From contig NZ_JABSNL010000011.1 of the NCBI RefSeq assembly GCF_013294025.1, forward strand, positions 1 to 64,000: 64,000 bases of DNA, written 5' to 3'. Position numbers and translations under genes: made by a program. Source of the DNA: Flavobacterium aeripolare. Lineage in GTDB: Bacteria > Bacteroidota > Bacteroidia > Flavobacteriales > Flavobacteriaceae. Every line of letters begins with the position of its first letter. The first letter of the stretch is position 1. The notes under the pieces are model-generated. The model made no database searches, was not told the DNA's origin, and saw nothing but the letters and a program-made list of their open reading frames with translations. Shown one piece after another: positions 8,295 through 17,571 of the stretch.

Positions 8295-9230
8295 TTGAAG
8301 ATTTTTAATTCTATTAACGATTTTAGTTCAAATAAAAAGACAATTCTAACATTAGGAACTTTTGATGGCGTGCACATCGGTCATAAAAAAATTCTGGAAA
8401 AAGTAACACAAGGTACCGAAAACTCAAAATATGAGAGTCTCGTACTAACTTTTTTTCCGCATCCACGCATGGTCCTTCAGGAACAATCAGAAATAAAATT
8501 ACTAAATACGATTCCTGAAAAAATTGAGCTCTTAGAAGGAATTGGAATAGAAAATCTAATCGTACATCCCTTTGATGAAACCTTCTCTCGCTTGACCGCT
8601 GAGGATTTTGTCGAAACGGTACTTGTAGGTAAATTGAATATCAAGAAAATAATCATTGGCCACGACCATAGATTTGGACGAAATCGTACCGCTAATATTG
8701 ATGATTTAATCGAATATGGTCATAAATATGGATTTGAGGTAGAGCAAATATCCGTTCAGGAAATAAACGCAATATCAGTTAGTTCTACAAAAATTAGGCA
8801 AGCACTGTCAGATGGCGATATGACACTCGCTAACAATTATCTTGATTATGAGTATTTCATTTCTGGATCTGTCGTAAAAGGAAAGCAATTAGGTAGAACT
8901 ATTGGCTTCCCAACTGCTAACTTACACATAGAGGAAGGGTACAAATTAATTCCTAAAAACGGTGCTTACATTGTAAAGAGTTCTATTGACAATAAAGTTG
9001 TCCATGGCATAATGAATATTGGATTTAATCCTACCGTTAAAAGTGAAAAACTAGCCATAGAAGTTCACTTTATTGATTTCAACGAGGACCTTTATGATAA
9101 AAAAATCACTGTAAGCCTGCTACACTACTTGAGACCAGAGCAAAAATTTGATTCATTAAATGACTTGACTACGCAATTAAATTTCGATAAAAAGACAGCA
9201 ATTAATTACATCGCTAACAGCAAAGTTTAG
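8295..9230 (+). CDS. ribF: Bifunctional riboflavin kinase/FMN adenylyltransferase
   Basis: Converts riboflavin to FMN and then FAD. The N-terminal nucleotidyltransferase domain shows GTFDGVHIGHKKIL near residue 20 and IIGHDHRFGRNR near residue 118. The C-terminal flavokinase domain shows GRTIGFPTANL near residue 195 and NGAYIV. There is no in-frame ATG near the N-terminus. Two TTG codons are possible, 8271 and 8295; the first lies inside the -7 box, and translation from 8295 gives MKIFNSINDF, the expected family N-terminus. I therefore start it at the TTG at 8295. Single gene, about 310 residues. Confidence 0.93.
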   Translation: MKIFNSINDFSSNKKTILTLGTFDGVHIGHKKILEKVTQGTENSKYESLVLTFFPHPRMVLQEQSEIKLLNTIPEKIELLEGIGIENLIVHPFDETFSRLTAEDFVETVLVGKLNIKKIIIGHDHRFGRNRTANIDDLIEYGHKYGFEVEQISVQEINAISVSSTKIRQALSDGDMTLANNYLDYEYFISGSVVKGKQLGRTIGFPTANLHIEEGYKLIPKNGAYIVKSSIDNKVVHGIMNIGFNPTVKSEKLAIEVHFIDFNEDLYDKKITVSLLHYLRPEQKFDSLNDLTTQLNFDKKTAINYIANSKV

Positions 9231-9332
9231 TAATATATTCATTGAATTTCATAAGGATTAGACTAGAACATTTTATTAAATTTGGGTTAAAACTTATTCA
9301 TATATAATAAGTTAACAACCTAATTTAAAACT

Positions 9333-9779
9333 ATGATTATGAAATTAACACGAGATTTAAAAAACGGAATACTTATTTATGTTGGGATTGGCATCTATTT
9401 TTTGATAATGCAAGCACTCAATTTAAGTGATTTGTATTATATGCGAATGCTCAATATTGTCTTTATTTTTTACTTCACTAATCTTACATTAAAGAGTAAT
9501 TACAACGATGGTAAGAATAGTTTTCCTGAAAATGCAAAATCAGCTTTAACAACTTCACTAACTGGTGTTATTTTAAGCATCTTGAGTTTAGCAATTTACA
9601 GTGATGTAAAAGGAGGAAATAAATATATTGAATCATTATCAGATTCTTTTTTATTTGGTGGCGAACCTACAATCGCAAGTTACTGCACTTCACTACTGTT
9701 TGAAGGGATTGTTTCGGCTGTGATAGTTAGCTTCACATTGCTACTATTCTGGAAAAGACGTTACCCCTCTGAATCATAA
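9333..9779 (+). CDS. Small integral membrane protein, DUF4199-like
   Basis: A 148-residue protein with four predicted membrane helices: about 13-29, 35-52, 70-88 and 122-140. It ends in a basic cytoplasmic tail (WKRRYPSES). The topology, size and N-terminus resemble the Bacteroidota DUF4199 family, whose role is unknown; that assignment is tentative. A second ATG two codons downstream (9339) could be the start. It stands alone between ribF and bioB with no shared operon signals. Confidence 0.7.
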   Translation: MIMKLTRDLKNGILIYVGIGIYFLIMQALNLSDLYYMRMLNIVFIFYFTNLTLKSNYNDGKNSFPENAKSALTTSLTGVILSILSLAIYSDVKGGNKYIESLSDSFLFGGEPTIASYCTSLLFEGIVSAVIVSFTLLLFWKRRYPSES

Positions 9780-9865
9780 AAAGATTTATAAGCACTCATA
9801 CAGCTAGATTTATAATGACCGCGTAGCTTTTAGAGTAATGCGTTGATTGTTTAGAACAATTTGTT

Positions 9866-9873
9866 TACTTTTG
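9866..9873 (+). promoter_or_regulatory. -7 promoter box of bioB
   Basis: TACTTTTG matches TAnnTTTG and lies 22 nt before the ATG at 9895. Confidence 0.6.
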
Positions 9874-9894
9874 GCGCATTAAATAAACGTATCA

Positions 9895-10980
9895 ATGAGC
9901 ACTACAAAACATAATTGGACAAAAGAGGAAATCATAGCAATATATAACAAACCTATGATGGATTTGCTTTTTGAAGCAGCTTCAACTCATAGGGAACATC
10001 ACGATCCAAACGTGGTACAAGTATCTACACTATTATCAATCAAAACTGGAGGTTGTCCTGAAGATTGTGGTTATTGTCCACAAGCTGCAAGATACCACAC
10101 CTCTGTAGAAGGTAATGATTTGATGACCGTGAGTCAGGTAAAAGCACAAGCATTGCGCGCAAAATCTGGAGGAAGCTCTAGAGTATGTATGGGTGCAGCT
10201 TGGAGAAACGTTAAAGACGGACCAGAATTTGACCAAGTTCTTGAAATGGTGCGTACCATAAACAAACTTGACATGGAAGTATGCTGTACCTTAGGTATGA
10301 TTACTGAAAATCAAGCACAACGATTAGCTGAAGCAGGATTATATGCATACAATCACAACTTAGATACTTCTGAAGAGTATTATAAAGAAGTTATTTCTAC
10401 ACGTGGTTTTGAAGACCGTTTACAAACTATCGAAAACGTACGTAAAACTAACGTTACTGTATGTAGTGGTGGTATCATTGGAATGGGAGAAAGTATTGAA
10501 GACAGGGCAGGAATGCTTGTTGCTCTTTCTACTTTAAGTCCGCAACCAGAATCAGTACCAATCAACGCTCTTGTGGCTGTAGAAGGAACACCAATGGAAG
10601 AAGAGAAGCCAGTTGAAATATGGGAGATGATCCGTATGGTTGCTACAACTAGAATCATTATGCCAGAAACACAAGTGCGTCTATCTGCAGGTAGAATGAA
10701 CATGAGTAGAGAAGGTCAAGCAATGTGCTTCTTTGCTGGAGCAAACTCTATCTTTGCTGGAGATAAACTACTTACAACTCCTAATCCTGATGTTAACGAA
10801 GACATGAAAATGTTTGAAATGTTAGGTTTAAATCCGCAAAAACCTTTTACTAAAGTATCGCAACCGGCAACTGTTGAAGCACAAGATTCTCAATTTACAA
10901 CTCTAGGAGAAAAACCAAAATGGTCTCGACCAGGACATACTATCGATCGCAACTTAGAAGCGTCTACCAAAGGTAAATAA
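9895..10980 (+). CDS. bioB: Biotin synthase
   Basis: Radical-SAM enzyme that inserts sulfur into dethiobiotin, the last step of biotin synthesis. The SAM [4Fe-4S] motif is GGCPEDCGYCPQAARYH (Cys-x3-Cys-x2-Cys, about residues 53-62). Further family features are SRVCMGAAWR, YNHNLDTS, VCSGGIIGMGE and RLSAGRMNMS. At 361 residues it is slightly longer than E. coli BioB because of a C-terminal tail. It stands alone with its own promoter and terminator, about 5 kb from the leftward bioF-bioD-bioA cluster, which lacks a bioB. Confidence 0.97.
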   Translation: MSTTKHNWTKEEIIAIYNKPMMDLLFEAASTHREHHDPNVVQVSTLLSIKTGGCPEDCGYCPQAARYHTSVEGNDLMTVSQVKAQALRAKSGGSSRVCMGAAWRNVKDGPEFDQVLEMVRTINKLDMEVCCTLGMITENQAQRLAEAGLYAYNHNLDTSEEYYKEVISTRGFEDRLQTIENVRKTNVTVCSGGIIGMGESIEDRAGMLVALSTLSPQPESVPINALVAVEGTPMEEEKPVEIWEMIRMVATTRIIMPETQVRLSAGRMNMSREGQAMCFFAGANSIFAGDKLLTTPNPDVNEDMKMFEMLGLNPQKPFTKVSQPATVEAQDSQFTTLGEKPKWSRPGHTIDRNLEASTKGK

Positions 10981-11004
10981 GAAACTAAAGATAAATTAAA
11001 TAGC

Positions 11005-11038
11005 AATCCTGCTAGCCTTCTGGTTAGCAGGATTTTTT
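11005..11038. terminator. Terminator between convergent bioB and the delta-60 gene
   Basis: AATCCTGCTA and TTAGCAGGATT form a strong stem followed by TTTTT, just after bioB and 12 nt beyond the end of the convergent gene. Confidence 0.85.
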
Positions 11039-11049
11039 GTTTTAACTTA

Positions 11050-14000
11050 TTAGTAGATCACTTTCTTAGTAAAAAGTTCGTCACTCGTTGTAACTACCTT
11101 GACAATGTAAACAGCTCTAATGTTGAGAATATTTTCAAGTAAGAGGTAGCTTGTATTTACATCTGTTTTTCTATACACCTCCCTACCAGACATATCATAA
11201 ATTAAAACATGGTTAATACGTTTATCTGAAGATATCTCAAGCTTTTTATCATGCATTAAAATAAAGGTCGAAAATGGAGCTAAATCATCAGGTTCAATAT
11301 CTTCAATTACAACCTCTTCATCAATAACATCGTCAATAACTTTATCATCTACATCGTCTTTGAAAACAATTTTAAATCGATCATTGAACTCGCCAATAGC
11401 AGTTGTGAATTTATAATTCGAAACTTTAGTATTATGAATACTATCTAAAGCAGCATCATATAAATAGATATCATTTTCTGTAAATATACCGTCGTAATCA
11501 ACTACATCTACTTCATAATCTCCAGCCAATACTGCAGTGTAGCCCAAATTAATTTCGTTTGTATCTTCAAATTTATTCAATGCTTGAATAGCCATCTTTT
11601 TATCGTCAATAAAACTGTAAAACGCTAAAGTAGCATTATCATCAAAAACTTCACCATCAAACTTTTTATCGAATCCATCTGTCGCATCTATACTGTAACC
11701 TACCAGAATTTCCTGAAAAGCAGTTTCTTCATTATACATATTGACCCAAATGCGGTGTTTTGGCGCTGAATGCTCTACTGAATCCTTACTAACAGTTGGT
11801 AAGGGATTTATGCGCATAGCATTATTAAAAAGCAAAACGTCATCAGTACCTTCAGCAGTAACAAAGAAAGCATCCCCTGATAAAATCTGTCCGCTAGGCC
11901 TGCTACTAGCTATTCCCTCTAATTTAGTAGACGCAATACCAACACCGCCAAATAAATTATAAGCTGCAAAACCATTCTTTGCTTTATCATTATTAGAAGC
12001 GTAGCTGTCATGTGACCAAAAGTAAATAGTACCTATAATCGCTTTTTCATTTGCTAAAAGAAATTGATTGGCATCTAGACTTGAAGGATAAGGATTACCT
12101 ACTAGATTTCTAGATTTATTATTACCTAGTTTAATATTGTAGATTCCGTTATTAGGTGCACCGTTAAAGATTGCTTCAAATGAATTTCTTACTGATGTAT
12201 CAAAATTTTGAGGAGCATCAATCCGATATCCTTTAGCAACTTGCATTGCTATTTCCCCATTTTCCTTAATCCAAGTATTAGTTGCCGTACTAAAACCATA
12301 TAAATTAGAAAAATCTGTAGCCGGTGAAACCTCTTTTAATTTTTGGCTATGAACAGCAGAAGACCAAAGTTGGTAATCGCCCTTAACCATTAAATCACTA
12401 CGATTCTTTATTGTTGCAATTCCCATATTGATCACATTGTCATCCGCCTGATACAAGTTAGCATCGTGATTCAAAATTAATTGACCAAGGCCAAAATAAT
12501 TACTGGTCAACGACAAATTGTGGGATTCATTCATCACAACTGACTTTCCTGCTGCGATTGTACAACTACAAGCTTCTAACGAACTTATACTTCTAAAATC
12601 ATCCAAAAAAGAAATACTCTTCTCTGATGTTGGCAACCCATTAGACCATTTTACACCATCCCAACTTGTTGAATTCAAACATAAATTGATACGAGCAACC
12701 CTATGATTTGCAAGTCCTGAAACTGAATTAAAGTTTCCACCAATGATTAATTTATTCTTAGCGGTAATTGCTGTCGCATATAGTGTGCTGTTTAAATCTA
12801 CTTGAAAAGAATTATCAAAACTTCCATCGGCATTAAGTCTCGCAATTCTTTTAACTGCATTACCATCGTATTTTCCAGTGAAAGTACCTCCTATAATTAA
12901 ACGGTCGTCAGCTTGAATCAATATAGATCTAATGGTTCCATTACTCATTCCTGTTCCACTAAGGAAGCTGGAATCAACGCTACCGTCTTGATTAAGTCGC
13001 ACTAATCGTTTCTTCAAGACTGTATTATAATTTTGAAAAATACCTCCTACAATAATTTTCTGGTCAGATTGCAGGGCAACTGCATACACGTTTTTATCAA
13101 AGCCTCTTCCGGTCTTAAAAGAAGTATCTATACTACCATCTTGGTTTAGTCGGACCAATCTACTGTGCAATTGACCATTAAAAGAAAGGAACTTACCCGC
13201 TACAATTAACTTTCCATCGTTTTGAACTATAATGGACTCTACCGTTCCATCTGGCCCCGAGCCCGTATTAAAACTTCCATCTACCGCTCCGTTAGATAGT
13301 AATCTAACCAGCCGATTTACCTCAGTACCATTGTACTTTTTAAAGCTACCACCTACTAGTATTTTGCCATCATCTTGCAATGCTAAAACATAAATTTGAT
13401 TATTTATCAAACTTCCATTCGCAAAAGTTACATCTGCAGTTCCGTCATCGTTTAGTCTAACGATTTTACTTATCACTTCGTCATTATATTTAGTAAAAGC
13501 ACCGGCCATTAGCACTTTACCGTCAGCTTGCAATACTGCTGTTCTTACAGTATTATTAGCTCCACTCTCATTGGTATTAAAAGTGTTATCTAAGCCACCA
13601 TCTTCATTAAGTCGAGCTACTCTTGATACCTCTTTACCGTTGAAAGTACTAAAATTTCCAAAAATCATTGTCTGACTATTTGCTAAAGCTAACGCTTTGT
13701 AGACCGAATTATTAAAACCTACTTTAGCACTTAAATAATCCTCATCTAAGGCACCAGTAACATCTAATTTAGCTAACCTACCTCTATTTTTTTTATCGAA
13801 AACAGAAAAAGAGCCACCTATGAACCAACTCCCGTCTAGCCCATTTGCGAAAGCATAAACTGTTGCCGTTGCAGGGCCTGCACCTATATCAAAAGAGGTA
13901 TTTATTGAACCATCTTGATTTAATTGTAAAATCTTTCTAGCAGCACTGCCATTATATTCACGAGTAAAACCTCCTCCCACCATAATAATTCCTGATGGCA

Positions 14001-14925
14001 TGACCTCAATAACGGCAACACTACTATTACTAATTCCTGTTCCAGATAGAAAGCTACCATCAATCGAACCATCCTGATTAAGCCTAACAATTTTATTAGC
14101 AGTTACACCATTGTACAGTGTAAACGTACCTCCTACAATAATCTTCCCGTCCTCTTGCACATCTAAGGCAGTAACACCTTCATCAAAACCCAATCCAGTA
14201 TTAAATGAAGTATCAGGACTCCCATCGGAGTTTAATTGCATAATTTTATTACAACTAATACCATCATAACTTTCAAATGTACCTCCTATAACAATTTTGC
14301 CATTTTTCAAGATACTGACTTCTCTAATTAACCCACTAGCTCCAGTTAGAGGCTGAAAACTTGGGTCTATAGTACCATCATTTAAAATTCTAACGATACG
14401 ACCTACCTTAACTCCGTTGTATTTAGTCAAACTCCCTACTACAATTAATTTACCATCCGTTTGTAGTTCGATATCATAGATAATATTGTTCTGGGCTGCT
14501 AAACTTGTATCAAAACTTTCATCGCGTGATCCGTCAGAGTTCAGTCGTAACAAGCGTCCCACCGGAAAACCATCATAATTTGTAAAAGAACCAGCGACAA
14601 TGATTTTGCCATCTCCCTGAATTATTGCCTTCTCAACCTTTTTATCTAGCCCATCGCCTAAATCAAAAGTTTCATCAACAGAACCGTCGCTATTTAAGCG
14701 ACACAAGAAAGGCAGATAACTTCCATTAAAATTTAAGTAATCACCACCTACAATTAACTTCCCGTCTGCCTGAACAGCTATTGTCCTGACTGTTTTATCA
14801 AAACCATCTCCTTTGAGTCCGTCGTCATAGGTGTTAAAAGTTCTATCAACTAAACCTTCTTGAGCAATACAAGATTGAGAATTTAAAAAAGCAATAAAAA
14901 GTAGAAGAGTAATTTTTCGAATCAA
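11050..14925 (-). CDS. Giant delta-60 repeat protein with T9SS sorting domain
   Basis: The 1291-residue product has a signal peptide (cleavage near SCIAQ, residue 22). From about residue 45 to 750 I count 14 tandem units of about 50 residues, of the pattern DGKIIVGGxFxxYNG ... RLNxDGSxDxSF, i.e. delta-60 repeats, which fold as beta-propeller-like blades. A W-G-x-W-S-N-G type region follows (about 760-1200), and the C-terminal 75 residues resemble a type A T9SS sorting domain (LIYDMSGREVYRK, VYIVKVVTTSDELFTKKVIY). It is probably surface-anchored or released by T9SS. No enzymatic motif is visible; adhesion or binding is an inference from repeat structure only. Confidence 0.88.
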   Translation of the reverse strand: MIRKITLLLFIAFLNSQSCIAQEGLVDRTFNTYDDGLKGDGFDKTVRTIAVQADGKLIVGGDYLNFNGSYLPFLCRLNSDGSVDETFDLGDGLDKKVEKAIIQGDGKIIVAGSFTNYDGFPVGRLLRLNSDGSRDESFDTSLAAQNNIIYDIELQTDGKLIVVGSLTKYNGVKVGRIVRILNDGTIDPSFQPLTGASGLIREVSILKNGKIVIGGTFESYDGISCNKIMQLNSDGSPDTSFNTGLGFDEGVTALDVQEDGKIIVGGTFTLYNGVTANKIVRLNQDGSIDGSFLSGTGISNSSVAVIEVMPSGIIMVGGGFTREYNGSAARKILQLNQDGSINTSFDIGAGPATATVYAFANGLDGSWFIGGSFSVFDKKNRGRLAKLDVTGALDEDYLSAKVGFNNSVYKALALANSQTMIFGNFSTFNGKEVSRVARLNEDGGLDNTFNTNESGANNTVRTAVLQADGKVLMAGAFTKYNDEVISKIVRLNDDGTADVTFANGSLINNQIYVLALQDDGKILVGGSFKKYNGTEVNRLVRLLSNGAVDGSFNTGSGPDGTVESIIVQNDGKLIVAGKFLSFNGQLHSRLVRLNQDGSIDTSFKTGRGFDKNVYAVALQSDQKIIVGGIFQNYNTVLKKRLVRLNQDGSVDSSFLSGTGMSNGTIRSILIQADDRLIIGGTFTGKYDGNAVKRIARLNADGSFDNSFQVDLNSTLYATAITAKNKLIIGGNFNSVSGLANHRVARINLCLNSTSWDGVKWSNGLPTSEKSISFLDDFRSISSLEACSCTIAAGKSVVMNESHNLSLTSNYFGLGQLILNHDANLYQADDNVINMGIATIKNRSDLMVKGDYQLWSSAVHSQKLKEVSPATDFSNLYGFSTATNTWIKENGEIAMQVAKGYRIDAPQNFDTSVRNSFEAIFNGAPNNGIYNIKLGNNKSRNLVGNPYPSSLDANQFLLANEKAIIGTIYFWSHDSYASNNDKAKNGFAAYNLFGGVGIASTKLEGIASSRPSGQILSGDAFFVTAEGTDDVLLFNNAMRINPLPTVSKDSVEHSAPKHRIWVNMYNEETAFQEILVGYSIDATDGFDKKFDGEVFDDNATLAFYSFIDDKKMAIQALNKFEDTNEINLGYTAVLAGDYEVDVVDYDGIFTENDIYLYDAALDSIHNTKVSNYKFTTAIGEFNDRFKIVFKDDVDDKVIDDVIDEEVVIEDIEPDDLAPFSTFILMHDKKLEISSDKRINHVLIYDMSGREVYRKTDVNTSYLLLENILNIRAVYIVKVVTTSDELFTKKVIY

Positions 14926-15208
14926 AATTATAGGGTATTAAATTATTATAATGGATTAATTTTTAATCCAACAGTAATTAATATGCCTGATAAGGGGGGA
15001 AAGATTGAATATATTTAATATTCTAATAAACAATTAGTTACAAATATATGTTAATTTTATTAATAATACAAAACGCACTTAAACCACCGCAATCAGCAAA
15101 GTAACTACTAATAAAATGCATTTATCTATCACTTTAAAAAAGAAGTAAAACGAACAAGTAGCTGTAATTAAGCGATAACTTTTCTCCTAACTAACAGTAT
15201 TTATTGTC

Positions 15209-15216
15209 TAACTTTG
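15209..15216 (+). promoter_or_regulatory. -7 promoter box of recX, 5 nt from the start codon
   Basis: TAACTTTG matches TAnnTTTG. The ATG at 15222 begins 6 nt after the box ends, so the upstream TTG at 15204 cannot be the start and the mRNA should be nearly leaderless. Confidence 0.55.
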
Positions 15217-15221
15217 TTTGC

Positions 15222-15695
15222 ATGAATCCTACCTACACCATAAAAGATGCGCTTAAAAAAATAGAACATTACTGTGCTTATCAAGAGCGTTGTCATGAAG
15301 AAGTAGAGTCTAAACTTCTCACAATGAAAATGGATGCTAATGAAATTGACCAAATCATAGCACATTTAATCAAGGATAATTTCTTGAATGAAGAGCGTTT
15401 TGCTCGCAGTTTTGCTCGTGGCAAACACCGCATTAAATATTGGGGAAACATCCGAATTACAAATGAACTGAAATTCCGAAAAATAAATCAGCGCTTAATT
15501 AGCACGGCATTAAAAGAAATTACTCCCGAAGAATATTATGAAACTTTCGAGAAAATAGCGTTGCGAACTTGGGAAAATACTAGGGAAACAAATTCCATGA
15601 AAAAACGAAAAAAAGTTTGTGATAGTTTATTGCGAAAGGGTTTTGAAAGTAATTTGGTCTATGAAAAAGTGAAGGAATTAGAAAACAAGGATTGA
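15222..15695 (+). CDS. recX: Regulatory protein RecX
   Basis: About 157 residues, made of the three-helix repeats typical of RecX, which binds RecA filaments and inhibits recombination. Recognisable parts are LKKIEHYCAYQERCHEEVESKL (within residues 10-31), IIAHLIKDNFLNEERFARSF, GKHRIKYWGNIRITNELKFR and CDSLLRKGFESNLVYEKV. The longest ORF begins 18 nt earlier at a TTG, but that codon precedes a -7 box, so the ATG at 15222 is the start. It is a single gene; recA is not in the window. The long repeat-filled gap downstream separates it from the biotin cluster. Confidence 0.9.
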   Translation: MNPTYTIKDALKKIEHYCAYQERCHEEVESKLLTMKMDANEIDQIIAHLIKDNFLNEERFARSFARGKHRIKYWGNIRITNELKFRKINQRLISTALKEITPEEYYETFEKIALRTWENTRETNSMKKRKKVCDSLLRKGFESNLVYEKVKELENKD

Positions 15696-15747
15696 TTTCT
15701 GTTTTGTAAATGGCCGTAACTTATGGACCAACTGTTCTTGGTTTTAG

Positions 15748-15965
15748 CTATTGGAACGCGGATGACACGGATTTAGCGGATTAAAACGGATTTTTTTCTT
15801 TAAAATGGAATGAGCTTACCGCTTTTCTGATTCTCGTCTTTGGCTATTGGCACGCAGATTTAACGGATTTTTCTTGTTTATGAAAGGGATTGCAGTTGAT
15901 ATATTTATTATTCTTCCTTTTTAATAATGGCATGCGGATTCCACAGATTTAAGTGGATTTACTTC
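15748..15965 (+). repeat. Three solo remnants of the xGATTnAA repeat family
   Basis: Three copies lie about 85-95 nt apart. Each opens with an (ATTGGn)ACGCGGAT-like head and continues in 9-11-nt units of CGGATTTAA type: 15748-15795 (ACGCGGATGACACGGATTTA), 15842-15870 (ACGCAGATTTAACGGATTTT) and 15926-15960 (ATGCGGATTCCACAGATTT). The units are those of the inverted repeats that flank the GxxExxY gene at 19629-20099. There is no ORF between them. Confidence 0.65.
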
Positions 15966-16008
15966 TAAGAAAATTGTAAATGACATTGAACTAAAATTGT
16001 TTCATTTC

Positions 16009-16034
16009 TGTCAGTTCGAGCGGAGTCGAGAACC
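16009..16034 (+). repeat. Short palindromic repeat (TTCGAGCGGAGTCGAGAA type)
   Basis: The motif GTCAGTTCGAGCGGAGTCGA and its continuation GAACC form a small hairpin (TTCGA/TCGA arms). Very similar REP-like motifs recur in Bacteroidota intergenic regions. Only one copy is in this window. Confidence 0.5.
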
Positions 16035-16181
16035 GTATTAGCAAGCAGCTCTCTATCGAAAGACGGTGTACGCTAAAATTATTATAATTACTAAATCTTA
16101 AACAAAACTCGTTTAGCACCTCAATTTTAAGAAAACTTTTGTTTTACTAAAGAGCAATTACAACATCTATTTACAAATATG

Positions 16182-17336
16182 CTATAACGAAAGCAGTACA
16201 CTCACAGCATTACCGCCAAAACCTACTGCATTAACTAATACTTTTTTAATGGGCTTGATTTGTTTTTGCGCTTTAGCAAATGGGACACTGATGAAGGTAT
16301 TGTGTTGCATCATCATGATAGCCAACTCTAAGCTTAGTAACCCTGAAGCGCCAAAAGTATGTCCGATTTTCCATTTATTTGTGGTCAGTAATGGCAAGCT
16401 TTCGCCAAAGACTTTTTGGATTGCTCTATACTCTGTTAAATCACCCTTGATGGTTCCTGGAGCATGCATAACAATGGCGTCTACATCTGATAATTCAGTA
16501 TCTTTTAAGGCCATTTTCATGGATTTTTGAAAACAAGTGGCTTCTGCAGAAATGGATATGTTGTGTTCCAGAACCTCTGTGGCGTAACCAATTCCTTCGA
16601 TAAAAGCCAATGCGTTTTCTTTTTTCCCTATTTCTAAACAACAAACTGCTGCGCCTTCACCAAGAATCATAGTGTTTTGCGTTTTCTCTAAATCTAATGC
16701 ACGATTTGGATACGCATCATCTGACCTTGAATAGATTTTTAAAGCACGCATTTGCGCTATGGTAAAATCAGTTAAAGGGGCTTCGCTACCACCTACTAAG
16801 AACTTATCGACCATACCTGATTTTAACCAAGCGACACCGTTTAAAACAGCGTGCAATGCAGTAGAACAAGTAATTGAATGCGAAATTTCGGGACCTGAGC
16901 TTTGCAAATCATGTGCAATCCAAGAGGAAATATTCCCCAGAGTAGTGGTAGGCGAAGCCAATGTTTGCGCTTTTCCCGTTTCTAGATATTCTTGATGGTG
17001 TTTTTCGAATAATTCAGTAGCTCCACGTGACGAACCAATATTGATTCCGAATACATCATCAGTTGTCCAAGCTGCTTGCTCAACCGCTTTGCGAGACGCT
17101 TCCATGGCATATAGCACCGAATTATCTAGAAACTTATATTTAGGATCTGAATGTTTTAGTACTTCAATTTTCGCAATTGAATCTCCGTTTAAAGGCGCTA
17201 CAAACGTTGGGGCCTTATCAATGTTTTTCTGGGTAAAACAATGCTGGTCATTCAGGTAGTGCTCCCAAATTAATTTTGGGTCATTACCCAATGGAGATAT
17301 AGACGAGAGAGCGGTAATGGATATTATTTGTGACAA
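16182..17336 (-). CDS. Beta-ketoacyl synthase of the KAS I/II fold, in the biotin cluster
   Basis: A 384-residue thiolase-fold condensing enzyme, a little shorter than FabF (about 412). The nucleophile is Cys157 in ITCSTALHA. The second histidine is His326 in KWKIGHTFGASG, with Lys321 upstream, and a glycine-rich VGFGGNAVSVLL ends the protein. The first histidine motif is unusual: MHAPGTIKGD instead of NAHGTST. An ungapped match from His291 to the Asp keeps a histidine in place, so catalysis is still plausible. It is read in the same direction as bioF-bioD-bioA, 317 nt after bioA, which suggests a role in making the pimeloyl precursor. That is inference; a fatty-acid or other lipid role is possible. 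Confidence 0.85.
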   Translation of the reverse strand: MSQIISITALSSISPLGNDPKLIWEHYLNDQHCFTQKNIDKAPTFVAPLNGDSIAKIEVLKHSDPKYKFLDNSVLYAMEASRKAVEQAAWTTDDVFGINIGSSRGATELFEKHHQEYLETGKAQTLASPTTTLGNISSWIAHDLQSSGPEISHSITCSTALHAVLNGVAWLKSGMVDKFLVGGSEAPLTDFTIAQMRALKIYSRSDDAYPNRALDLEKTQNTMILGEGAAVCCLEIGKKENALAFIEGIGYATEVLEHNISISAEATCFQKSMKMALKDTELSDVDAIVMHAPGTIKGDLTEYRAIQKVFGESLPLLTTNKWKIGHTFGASGLLSLELAIMMMQHNTFISVPFAKAQKQIKPIKKVLVNAVGFGGNAVSVLLSL

Positions 17337-17353
17337 GGTGTATTATTTTATTA

Positions 17354-17396
17354 CACGAAGATTCACAGAGAATTTTCGCAGAGATTCACAAAATTC
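17354..17396. repeat. Degenerate short-period repeat (GATTCACAGAG type)
   Basis: The units CACGAAGATTCACAGAGA and TTTCGCAGAGATTCACAAA repeat with a period near 20 nt, at the start of the ketoacyl synthase and downstream of bioA. A related short-period sequence lies at 18941-18985. Confidence 0.5.
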
Positions 17397-17571
17397 AAAT
17401 AGAGAAATCAGCGTAGCTAAACGTGACATTTTCTCCCTGTTTTATTTTGTGCAATTGATTTTAATTTAACAGCAAAGGTCGCAAAGTTTTTCGCAAACTG
17501 CATAACGAATGCGACCAAATAAAGCGTTTTTAGAATTCAAATCATTAGTTGACTTTCCACTTATTGTTTTT

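Larger units (their letters stand above)
15696..16181. other. 486-nt intergenic region made largely of repeats
   Basis: It lies between convergent recX and the ketoacyl synthase. Besides the three GATT-type remnants it holds the palindromic motif at 16009-16034. I find no ORF, RNA gene or clear terminator. Confidence 0.6.

Noticed and set aside
10380..10703. 107-codon minus-strand ORF inside bioB
   Set aside because: bioB is unmistakable in the other strand; the antisense ORF has no family match by eye.
16450..16475. Loss of the first catalytic histidine in the biotin-linked ketoacyl synthase
   Set aside because: Aligning on GT suggests His to Pro, but an ungapped match to the later Asp keeps His291 in place, so loss cannot be claimed.
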